Positions 1 through 6,174 of a stretch of 7,089 nt of DNA are shown here, piece by piece. The stretch is from Prolixibacteraceae bacterium (lineage in GTDB: Bacteria > Bacteroidota > Bacteroidia > Bacteroidales > Prolixibacteraceae). Location: positions 1 through 7,089 of the forward strand of contig JAFGGF010000136.1 of NCBI GenBank assembly GCA_016930735.1, written 5' to 3'. The notes under the pieces were generated by a model, which was not told the DNA's origin, searched no databases, and worked only from the letters and a program-made list of their open reading frames with translations. Within the stretch, counting starts at the first letter, position 1. Every line of letters starts with the position of its first letter. The translations under genes were made by a program, and so were the position numbers.

Positions 1-794
1 ATAAAACTGCCTTTCGGGGCTAAAACCGCAGGATTTGCCGGTAAAATGCGAAATAATCCGTAAACAGCGCTTCCACTGCCCGACATAAGGGCAAATTCCG
101 CTCCTGCTTTGTAAAGGTTTTCTTTAATAATCCCTATTTCAGGAAATTGTTTAAATACAGGTTCTTCAAAATCATTAATGATTTTATCCCTCCATTCAGA
201 AACCGGAAGCTTTAAAAGATGATTTAAAGAAACAACTGGTACTGAAGGTTTAATGTTCCTGTAAGCTTCGGCAGTATTTACAGAAAGTGGGGGTTTAATT
301 ATCAGTATTTTATAATCAGATAAATTAGGATCTGTTTCGGAAAGAATATCTCCGATACCTGAACCGTGAGCAGGTTTATTCCTGATAAAAAATGGGCAAT
401 CAGCGCCAAGCTCTCTGGCATATTGTTCCAGTTGTACTGTTTTAAAATGTAATGAAAAAAAACTATTTAACAGTTTAAGCATAAATGCACCGTCGGAGGA
501 ACCTCCTCCCAACCCGGCACCTGAGGGTATATTTTTATGTAAATGAATATGAACAGGAGGAAGGCCAAGATCCCTTTTCAATAACTGATAAGCTTTAACA
601 ACAAGGTTTTCTTCGGGAGATCCGGTTGGCACCAGACCTGTAACATCAATCTTAAGTTCAGCTGATTCAATAATTTCCAAAGCATCACATAACTCAATAG
701 GGTAAAAGACGGTTTCTATATTATGATATCCATCCAACCGTTTTTCAACAATCTTTAAACCCAGGTTAATCTTTGCATTTGGAAAAGTAATCAT
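1..794 (-). CDS. ispE: 4-diphosphocytidyl-2-C-methyl-D-erythritol kinase (IspE), C-terminus cut by window edge
   Basis: GHMP-family kinase that phosphorylates the 2-hydroxyl of CDP-methylerythritol with ATP, the fourth step of the cytoplasmic MEP pathway to isoprenoid precursors. Seen in the translation: an N-terminal 'PNAKINLGLKI' with the conserved Lys at residue 8, then 'RLDGYHNIET'; the glycine-rich ATP loop 'PSGAGLGGGSSDGA' at about residues 90-103; 'ELGADCPFF' with the likely catalytic Asp at 132; and the third GHMP motif 'MSGSGSAVYGLF' from residue 237. The family is usually about 265-290 residues; 264 complete codons lie inside the window, so only a short tail should be missing. The start at 794 gives the standard IspE N-terminus. 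It begins 14 nt after the gcvP stop with no visible promoter in between, so it is probably cotranscribed with gcvP. Identity is secure; nothing looks broken. Confidence 0.96.
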   Translation of the reverse strand, partial: MITFPNAKINLGLKIVEKRLDGYHNIETVFYPIELCDALEIIESAELKIDVTGLVPTGSPEENLVVKAYQLLKRDLGLPPVHIHLHKNIPSGAGLGGGSSDGAFMLKLLNSFFSLHFKTVQLEQYARELGADCPFFIRNKPAHGSGIGDILSETDPNLSDYKILIIKPPLSVNTAEAYRNIKPSVPVVSLNHLLKLPVSEWRDKIINDFEEPVFKQFPEIGIIKENLYKAGAEFALMSGSGSAVYGLFRILPANPAVLAPKGSF

Positions 795-808
795 TTAGTG
801 AAACTCTA

Positions 809-3685
809 TTATTCATTAAATAACTCATATTCTTCAGGCGACCCACAGGTACAGATCAGGTTCCGGTCACCCCAGGCATTGTCAATCCTTCCAACCGGCG
901 TCCAGTATTTGTTTTCTCTTACCCATGGAAGCGGATATGCTGCCTTCTGCCTGCTGTAGGAATGCCCCCACTCTTCTTTTGTAACATACTCTGCGGTATG
1001 AGGGGCATTGACCAGAATATTATATTCCGGATCAGCAATCCCGTTTTCAATTTCCTGAATTTCTTCAAATATTGAATTCATCGCCTCAATAAACCTGTCC
1101 AGTTCCTGCAACGATTCACTTTCGGTTGGTTCCACCATTAATGTACCGTGAACAGGAAATGATAAAGTAGGTGCATGAAATCCATAATCCATCAAACGTT
1201 TGGCAATATCCGATTCAGTAATTCCGGATTTATTTTTAAAGTGCCTGCACTCAAGTATCATTTCATGTGCAACCCGCCCGTTTTCACCGGTGTACAGGAT
1301 TCCATAATTATCTTTTAATGCCGAGGCAATATAATTGGCATTCAAAATAGCAATTTTAGTGGCAAGGGTAAGGCCTTCGGTACCCATCATTTTAATATAG
1401 CCATAAGTAATGGGTAATACCGAAGCACTCCCCCATGGAGCCCCTGCTACCGCATTGATCCCAATATGCCCGTTATTCATGACCGGATGTGAAGGAAGAA
1501 ATTCAACCAGATGGTCGGCAACAGCGATAGGTCCTACTCCCGGACCGCCTCCTCCGTGAGGAATAGAGAATGTTTTATGTAAATTAAGGTGACAAACATC
1601 AGCACCAATAATTCGGGGATTGGTCAAACCGACCTGTGCGTTCATATTTGCACCATCCATATAAACCTGCCCTCCGAACTGATGAACTATTTCACACATT
1701 TCAACAATCGAAGCCTCAAAAACACCATGCGTTGAAGGATAAGTTACCATAAAAGCTGAAAGGTTTTCCTTATTCTCTTCAGCCTTTTTTCTTAAATCTT
1801 CAATATCGATATTTCCTTTGGGGTCACATGCTACAACAACAACTTTCATCCCGGCCATAATAGCACTTGCCGGATTAGTCCCATGTGCCGATGAAGGAAT
1901 TAAAACAACATCCCGATTTCCTTCTCCCCTGTTGTTATGATATTCCTTGATCACCATTAAACCTGCATATTCCCCGGCTGCACCCGAATTCGGCATCAGG
2001 CTGACATCAGCCATACCCGTAATTTCAGCAAGGTCACGACGCAGCTCTTCCATCATTATATGGTACCCTCGTGCCTGATTTTTAGGCACATACGGATGAA
2101 TCCCATTAAATTCGATCCAGCTTAACGGCAACATTTCAGTAGCAGCATTCAGTTTCATGGTACATGAACCTAATGAGATCATGGAATGTGTAAGTGAAAT
2201 ATCCTTATGTTCGAGCTTTTTAATATAACGAACCATTTCTGTTTCAGAGCGGTACTTATTAAACACATCCTGAGTCATAAAATCTGAAGCTCGTTTATAC
2301 TGATTGTCTATTTCGCAAAATTCCGGATAATCTTCTACCTGGATAAATTTTTTATTTGCAGCCTTTGCAAAAACTTCAACAATCCAGCCCATATCTTCCC
2401 GGTTTGTGGTTTCATCAATGCTGATTCCGACTTCGCCGTTTTCAAAATACCGGAAATTCATTTCAAGCTCTAGAGAAAGCCATTCTATATCTTCCCGTTT
2501 TACGTGCTTTGGAAGTGCAAAACGAATGGTATCGAAATAGTGTGAATTAAGCTGTTTGTAGCCAAGTTTTGAAATTTCACCGGAAAGAAAAACAGCAATA
2601 CTGTGAATCCTTTCAGCTATTTCTTTGATACCCTGTGGACCATGATAAACACCATAAAAACCTGCCATGGTTGCCAGTAATGCCTGTGCAGTACAAATAT
2701 TTGATGTAGCTTTTTCCCGTTTTATATGCTGTTCACGGGTTTGTAAAGCCATACGTAAAGCCCTTTTCCCATGAACATCTTTTGTTATGCCGATAATCCT
2801 GCCCGGCATGTTTCTTTTATATTCCGATTTAGCAGTAAAGTAAGCAGCATGAGGCCCGCCATACCCCATTGGAATGCCAAAACGCTGGCTGTTTCCAAAC
2901 ACCAGGTCGGCGTCCCACTCTCCCGGAGGAGTTAAAATGGACAAAGATAAAAGGTCAGCTGCAACAGCAACTTTTATATCTTTTTCATGAGCTTTTTTTA
3001 TCAAATCGGAATAATCGATAATTTCACCATCAGAATTCGGATATTGAACAATTACGCCAAAAACATCATCGGTAAACTCAAAAGAACCTTGTGGCTGAAT
3101 TCTTAATTCGATTCCAAGTGGCATTGCCCTTGTTTCAAGCACATCCAGTGTTTGAGGCCATATCTTATTATCAATTAAAATTACATTTACATCATTTTTT
3201 ACCATCGCACGCGAACGAAGACTGAACATCATAGTCATAGCTTCGGCGGCGGCAGTTGCTTCATCAAGAAGGGAAGCATTGGCAATTTCCATCCCAGTCA
3301 ATTCGCAAACCATAGTCTGAAAATTTAACAGGGCTTCCAGTCTACCCTGAGAAATTTCTGCCTGGTAAGGAGTATATGAAGTGTACCAGACCGGATTTTC
3401 AAGGACATTCCTTAAAATAACTGCCGGTGTAATAGTATCGTAATACCCCATGCCAATATAGGTATTGTAAACCTTGTTTTTTGAAGCCAGTTCAAGAATC
3501 CTGCGGTAATATTTCCGTTCCGATAAGCCTTCTTTAAGATTAAGTGGTTGCTTCAGCCTGATGTTTTCAGGTACTGTCTGGTCAATCAGTTCTTCTAATC
3601 CTGAAACTCCAACTTTTTTTAACATTAGCTCAATCTCGTGGCGGCGAGGCCCGATATGACGGTTTACAAATTTATCAATCGACAT
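809..3685 (-). CDS. gcvP: Glycine dehydrogenase (aminomethyl-transferring), P-protein of the glycine cleavage system
   Basis: PLP-dependent decarboxylase that releases CO2 from glycine and passes the aminomethyl group to the lipoyl arm of GcvH. The 958-residue length fits the fused, homodimeric form; some bacteria split it into GcvPA and GcvPB. The N-terminal half runs to about residue 450, with 'IGMGYYDT' near 77-84, 'YTPYQAEISQGRLEAL' from 104 and 'FGNSQRFGIPMGYGGPH' from 263. The catalytic C-terminal half has 'SLGSCTMKLNAATEM' at 504-518, 'SSAHGTNPASA' around 598-608, and 'HLNLHKTFSIPHGGGGPG' with the PLP lysine at 704. C331 (in 'SNICTAQ') and C945/C947 near the C-terminus resemble the cysteines proposed as a redox switch in cyanobacterial P-protein; that equivalence is inferred. 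The start gives the usual 'F-x-x-RHIGP' N-terminus. gcvT and gcvH are not in the window, so the system is at least partly unlinked here. No glycine riboswitch is visible in the 79-nt leader gap. Confidence 0.98.
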   Translation of the reverse strand: MSIDKFVNRHIGPRRHEIELMLKKVGVSGLEELIDQTVPENIRLKQPLNLKEGLSERKYYRRILELASKNKVYNTYIGMGYYDTITPAVILRNVLENPVWYTSYTPYQAEISQGRLEALLNFQTMVCELTGMEIANASLLDEATAAAEAMTMMFSLRSRAMVKNDVNVILIDNKIWPQTLDVLETRAMPLGIELRIQPQGSFEFTDDVFGVIVQYPNSDGEIIDYSDLIKKAHEKDIKVAVAADLLSLSILTPPGEWDADLVFGNSQRFGIPMGYGGPHAAYFTAKSEYKRNMPGRIIGITKDVHGKRALRMALQTREQHIKREKATSNICTAQALLATMAGFYGVYHGPQGIKEIAERIHSIAVFLSGEISKLGYKQLNSHYFDTIRFALPKHVKREDIEWLSLELEMNFRYFENGEVGISIDETTNREDMGWIVEVFAKAANKKFIQVEDYPEFCEIDNQYKRASDFMTQDVFNKYRSETEMVRYIKKLEHKDISLTHSMISLGSCTMKLNAATEMLPLSWIEFNGIHPYVPKNQARGYHIMMEELRRDLAEITGMADVSLMPNSGAAGEYAGLMVIKEYHNNRGEGNRDVVLIPSSAHGTNPASAIMAGMKVVVVACDPKGNIDIEDLRKKAEENKENLSAFMVTYPSTHGVFEASIVEMCEIVHQFGGQVYMDGANMNAQVGLTNPRIIGADVCHLNLHKTFSIPHGGGGPGVGPIAVADHLVEFLPSHPVMNNGHIGINAVAGAPWGSASVLPITYGYIKMMGTEGLTLATKIAILNANYIASALKDNYGILYTGENGRVAHEMILECRHFKNKSGITESDIAKRLMDYGFHAPTLSFPVHGTLMVEPTESESLQELDRFIEAMNSIFEEIQEIENGIADPEYNILVNAPHTAEYVTKEEWGHSYSRQKAAYPLPWVRENKYWTPVGRIDNAWGDRNLICTCGSPEEYELFNE

Positions 3686-3712
3686 TTTTAATTATTTTGA
3701 TATTACAACAGA

Positions 3713-3743
3713 CAATATTATTATATGTATAGAATTCAAAAAA
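3713..3743 (-). promoter_or_regulatory. Possible Bacteroidota-type promoter for gcvP
   Basis: In the 79-nt gap before gcvP the minus strand reads TTTT (3743-3740), 19 nt, then TAATATTG (3720-3713). This matches the Bacteroidota pattern TTTG-N19-TAnnTTTG at 3 of 4 and 5 of 6 fixed positions. It would give a leader of roughly 20-25 nt. The surrounding DNA is very AT-rich, so chance matches are likely; gcvP may simply be read through from pcm and the MBL gene. Confidence 0.33.
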
Positions 3744-3764
3744 TGATTTTATTACAAGTCCCGG

Positions 3765-4403
3765 TCAGGTTAAAAACGGATTGTAACTTTTCTCAAAACC
3801 AATTGTTGTTTCAGGTCCGTGCCCACAGTACACAACAATATCTTCCGGGAGGCATAAAAGTTTACTTTTAATACCGTTTATCAATGTATTATAATCACCT
3901 CCCGGCAGATCTGTCCTTCCAATACTTCCGTAAAACAATACATCTCCAACAATCAGCATTTTATCGTTTTGTGCATGCAAAACAACATGGCCCGGAGAAT
4001 GCCCCGGAACATGGATAACATTCAGGTCAGTATTTCCGAACCTTACAACATCATTTTCTACAAGGTAATTATCGGCTTTGGCAACCGGCTTCATTTCAAA
4101 CCCAAACCTTGCAGCCTGTTCAACAGCCCTCTCAATTAAAAATTCATCTTCCCGATGTACATCAAAACCAATGTTGTATCTATTTCTCAGGTATTCAATT
4201 CCCATTAAATGATCGAAATGACAATGCGTATTAATCAACCTGACTGGTTTCAGTCCGTTTTTCTCAATAAAATAATCCACTTCATCTTCCTCTTCACCGT
4301 AATAAAAACCAGCATCAACAATGATACATTCTTTGGTTTCATCATAAAGAAGGTAGGTGTTTTCCTGAATTGGATTTACTATAAACTTTTTGATTTCCAA
4401 CAT
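3765..4403 (-). CDS. MBL-fold metallo-hydrolase, YcbL / glyoxalase-II-like
   Basis: Cytoplasmic metallo-beta-lactamase-fold hydrolase of 212 residues. The full set of dinuclear metal ligands is present: 'THCHFDH' gives H60, H62, D64 and H65; H135 lies in 'VPGHSPGH'; D154 in 'IVGDVLF'; and H195 in 'YCGHGPET'. The stretch 'GSIGRTDLPGGD' (159-170) is typical of YcbL-like proteins and glyoxalase II. It is shorter than classical GloB (about 250 residues) and lacks the C-terminal glutathione-binding helical domain, so a thiol ester other than S-lactoylglutathione, or a broader substrate range, is likely; the true substrate cannot be read from sequence. No signal peptide is seen. Its ATG follows the pcm stop by 2 nt, which suggests translational coupling and one transcript with pcm. 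Family and fold are firm, the reaction is not. Confidence 0.93.
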   Translation of the reverse strand: MLEIKKFIVNPIQENTYLLYDETKECIIVDAGFYYGEEEDEVDYFIEKNGLKPVRLINTHCHFDHLMGIEYLRNRYNIGFDVHREDEFLIERAVEQAARFGFEMKPVAKADNYLVENDVVRFGNTDLNVIHVPGHSPGHVVLHAQNDKMLIVGDVLFYGSIGRTDLPGGDYNTLINGIKSKLLCLPEDIVVYCGHGPETTIGFEKSYNPFLT

Positions 4404-4405
4404 AT

Positions 4406-5053
4406 TCAGGTTTTTGTTGTCCCTTTAAGTAAAGGCACGAAAACAAAACTTCCGTGCTTTTCTGTTTTAAAATCATTTTCACCAATTTTTCTGATCAAAC
4501 ACATGCTTTGCCGGTCTGGTTTTCCAACCGGTATTACCATTAAACCTCCTGTTTTTAATTGGTTCTTTAATTCATCAGGAACAGAAGGAGCGCCTGCAGT
4601 AACCAGTATTTTATCGAACGGGCCATAGGTTGGGAGTCCCTTGTAACCATCACCAAAAAACAATTTGGGATTGTATCCAAGTTGAGGAAGGAATTCCCGT
4701 ACTTTCAGATACAATTCTTTCTGCCTTTCGATTGAATAAACAATTGCCCCCATTTCGAGCAGTACGGCAGCCTGGTAACCCGATCCGGTACCTACCTCAA
4801 GAACTTTGTCAAATTTTTGTATTTCAAGTAATTCTGTCTGAAAAGCAACAGTATAAGGTTGAGAAATTGTTTGACCGGCACCTATTGGAAATGCCTGGTC
4901 TTTATATGCAAAATTGATAAATGAACTTTCCATGAACAAATGCCTTGGGACATTTCCAATAGCTTCAAGCACGCGTTGATCGCTTATGCCTTTCAAGACA
5001 AGTCCGTCAACCAAACGTTTCCTCAATCCTTTATGCCTTAACGAATCGTTCAT
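4406..5053 (-). CDS. pcm: Protein-L-isoaspartate O-methyltransferase
   Basis: Uses S-adenosylmethionine to methylate isoaspartyl residues in aged proteins so that they can revert to normal aspartate; a cytoplasmic protein-repair enzyme. Its 215 residues match the family length. Visible motifs in order: 'VPRHLFM' (35-41); 'AGQTISQPYTVA' (59-70), the conserved substrate-side loop; SAM-binding motif I 'VLEVGTGSGYQ' (84-94); the acidic strand end 'IER' near 108-110; 'GDGYKGLP' (134-141); 'FDKILVTAGAP' (146-156); and 'GGLMVIPVG' (169-177). A second ATG 4 nt upstream of the chosen start is out of frame and soon terminates. It is first in the minus-strand unit, behind a good Bacteroidota promoter, with a predicted leader of only about 13-16 nt and no Shine-Dalgarno. 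The MBL hydrolase gene follows after 2 nt. Confidence 0.97.
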   Translation of the reverse strand: MNDSLRHKGLRKRLVDGLVLKGISDQRVLEAIGNVPRHLFMESSFINFAYKDQAFPIGAGQTISQPYTVAFQTELLEIQKFDKVLEVGTGSGYQAAVLLEMGAIVYSIERQKELYLKVREFLPQLGYNPKLFFGDGYKGLPTYGPFDKILVTAGAPSVPDELKNQLKTGGLMVIPVGKPDRQSMCLIRKIGENDFKTEKHGSFVFVPLLKGTTKT

Positions 5054-5072
5054 TCATTTCTTTCTGATGTCA

Positions 5073-5103
5073 CAAAAATAGGTTAAAATGAGTATCCGGC
5101 AAT
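5073..5103 (-). promoter_or_regulatory. pcm promoter: Bacteroidota-type promoter for pcm and the minus-strand unit
   Basis: On the minus strand, ATTG (5103-5100) is followed by exactly 19 nt and then TATTTTTG (5080-5073). The known Bacteroidota housekeeping consensus is TTTG-N19 to N21-TAnnTTTG, so the -7 box matches at every fixed position and the -33 box at 3 of 4. Transcription would start near 5066-5069, leaving a short leader before the pcm ATG at 5053. It is the best promoter match in the window. Confidence 0.7.
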
Positions 5104-5109
5104 ATCAGC

Positions 5110-5141
5110 CGATTTTTCAATATTAACAAAAATCGTTAATA
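5110..5141. repeat. Two overlapping inverted repeats in the divergent promoter region
   Basis: CGATTTTT (5110-5117) pairs with AAAAATCG (5128-5135), an 8-bp perfect inverted repeat with 10 nt between. Overlapping it, TATTAAC (5121-5127) pairs with GTTAATA (5135-5141), a 7-bp perfect repeat with 7 nt between. They lie between the pcm promoter and the start of the plus-strand gene at 5194. The arrangement could be an operator for a dimeric regulator acting on either or both genes. Neither repeat is followed by a T run on either strand that would make a convincing terminator. AT-rich spacers produce such repeats by chance, so function is only a suggestion. Confidence 0.3.
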
Positions 5142-5193
5142 AGTTCTTTTTATACTGTAAGGTACCGCTTTTCAAATTAATTAAATTTGTTTC

Positions 5194-6060
5194 ATGCTCA
5201 ATATCGGATTAATAGGAAACATAGCCAACATCGAAAAACAGGTTGAAAAACTGAAAAAATATCCTGATATTCGGATTCAGGGGAAATCATCGGTAGGTAC
5301 AAAAACCCAGAATTCAGAATACAGTTTTACGATTCCTGAATACAACCGTATTGAGTTGATAGAACGTTCGGACGCAATAATACTTGAAGATTCAACTTTG
5401 GTTCCCTACACCTTAATTAAAGATTCTATTAAAAGGAGCAAACACATCTTCTTTTCTGAATACCCTGATTTTACAGAGGAACAGTGCAGTGAGCTGATCA
5501 AATTAATTGACGAAGCCGGGACAATCGTTCAGATCAGAAATCCATTGTTTTTTAATTCACAGGTTCAGTTAATGGTAAAAAATACATCTGCACCTTTTTA
5601 TTTAAATGTCGAAATTCAGAAACCCATTTCAGAAATAAACAATAAAATTATCTGGGATGTTATTTTACTTATTATTAAAATGGGGCAATCGCTACCAAAA
5701 AAAGTTAAAACAATTACTTCCGAGCACAAGGAAAACCTTTTTTATTTCCAGAACATCAGGATTGAATACTCCGATTCGTCGGTTCTTGAATTAAATATGT
5801 TATTTTCAGGCGATACTGAAAAATACAATATAAAATCAGTTTCAGATATGAATTATTTTAATTTGAACCTGGTGTCAAACCAAATTAATTCAGTAACCGG
5901 ACAAGTTATTACAAAAAACACCGATGTTATAAAAGAATATGAATCATTCTTTAAATCGGTGATTAAAAGGCAGGCCTCGCTGAACGGAATTCGCGAATAC
6001 CTGGTGGCACTGGACACAGTATCGCAAATAAAAGGTAAAATTAATATTGCTTCTCTTTAA
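5194..6060 (+). CDS. Degenerate Gfo/Idh/MocA-like protein, probably not a normal oxidoreductase
   Basis: 288 residues, shorter than the usual 320-400 of Gfo/Idh/MocA dehydrogenases. The fold assignment rests on an N-terminal 'MLNIGLIGNIANIEKQ' resembling the Rossmann nucleotide-binding turn, 'RSDAIILEDS' (58-67) where family members have a 'D-A-V-x-I-x-T-P' strand, 'KHIFFSEYPDFTEEQCSELIKLIDEAG' split over 83-109 in the place of 'KHVLVEKP...EEAEELIELAEEAG', and 'REYLVALDTVSQIKGKI' near the C-terminus. The catalytic EKP lysine is replaced by Tyr (E89-Y90-P91), and the H-x-x-D helix motif aligns with L158/L159 in 'WDVILLIIKMG', so the usual hydride-transfer site seems lost. The start is fixed: an in-frame TAA lies 12 nt upstream and the next Met is residue 127. 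No signal peptide or membrane segment is seen. It lies upstream of a polysaccharide-initiating sugar transferase on the same strand. A structural or regulatory role in sugar metabolism is possible; function is unknown. Confidence 0.75.
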   Translation: MLNIGLIGNIANIEKQVEKLKKYPDIRIQGKSSVGTKTQNSEYSFTIPEYNRIELIERSDAIILEDSTLVPYTLIKDSIKRSKHIFFSEYPDFTEEQCSELIKLIDEAGTIVQIRNPLFFNSQVQLMVKNTSAPFYLNVEIQKPISEINNKIIWDVILLIIKMGQSLPKKVKTITSEHKENLFYFQNIRIEYSDSSVLELNMLFSGDTEKYNIKSVSDMNYFNLNLVSNQINSVTGQVITKNTDVIKEYESFFKSVIKRQASLNGIREYLVALDTVSQIKGKINIASL

Positions 6061-6084
6061 TTTATTCAATTAAAATATATTTTT
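6056..6084 (+). terminator. AT-only hairpin over the stop codon, possible weak terminator
   Basis: TTTAATT (6056-6062) pairs perfectly with AATTAAA (6068-6074) across a 5-nt loop, and a short T run follows at 6080-6084. The stem includes the TAA stop of the preceding gene. It contains no G-C pair, so it would be a weak terminator at best; partial read-through into the sugar transferase gene is equally plausible. Confidence 0.22.
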
Positions 6085-6114
6085 GCCGCAATAAATTTGG
6101 AATAGTTACGTTTT
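6082..6114 (+). promoter_or_regulatory. Possible promoter for the sugar transferase gene
   Basis: TTTG (6082-6085), 21 nt, then TACGTTTT (6107-6114) fits the Bacteroidota TTTG-N19 to N21-TAnnTTTG pattern except for the last base of the -7 box. A second perfect -7 box, TAAATTTG, sits at 6092-6099 but has no good -33 box 19-21 nt upstream. Either would give a leader of about 55-70 nt before the ATG at 6175, long enough for regulation in the transcript. Confidence 0.35.
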
Positions 6115-6151
6115 TTTGATTGCATCCGTACATTGGAAGAATCAAAAAGGC
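6110..6151 (+). repeat. Inverted repeat upstream of the sugar transferase gene
   Basis: TTTTTGATT (6113-6121) and AATCAAAAA (6140-6148) are perfect 9-bp inverted arms separated by 18 nt. In RNA the stem could extend outward by two U-G pairs and a G-C pair to 6110/6151. It overlaps the candidate -7 box, so if that promoter is real the left arm would be mostly untranscribed and the repeat would act as DNA, for example as an operator; if transcription starts further upstream it would form a leader hairpin. No T run follows it, so a simple terminator is unlikely. Confidence 0.35.
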
Positions 6152-6174
6152 TTGACTAAGCTTAACCAAATAAT

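Noticed and set aside
3686..3764. Glycine riboswitch before gcvP
   Set aside because: The 79-nt gap is too short for the usual tandem glycine riboswitch, is almost entirely A and T, and shows no paired core that would support even a single aptamer.
4209..4628. Open frame of 139 codons on the plus strand
   Set aside because: It lies opposite the N-terminal part of the MBL gene and the C-terminal part of pcm, both of which carry complete family motifs; its translation shows no recognisable domain.
4630..4917. Open frame of 95 codons on the plus strand
   Set aside because: It is entirely antisense to the central part of pcm, including the SAM-binding motif, and its translation resembles no known family.
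5054..5193. tRNA, small RNA or mobile-element end in the divergent gap
   Set aside because: No cloverleaf-like pairing, no terminal inverted repeats with target duplication and no transposase fragment; the gap is accounted for by promoter boxes and short palindromes.
5194..6060. Reading the Gfo/Idh/MocA-like gene as a pseudogene
   Set aside because: The frame is uninterrupted over 288 codons with a natural N-terminus and C-terminal helix; motif loss with an intact frame points to changed function rather than decay.
6151..6166. Small hairpin (GCTT / AAGC, 4-nt loop) in the sugar transferase leader
   Set aside because: Only four perfect pairs plus a weak extension; such a stem is expected by chance and has no following T run.
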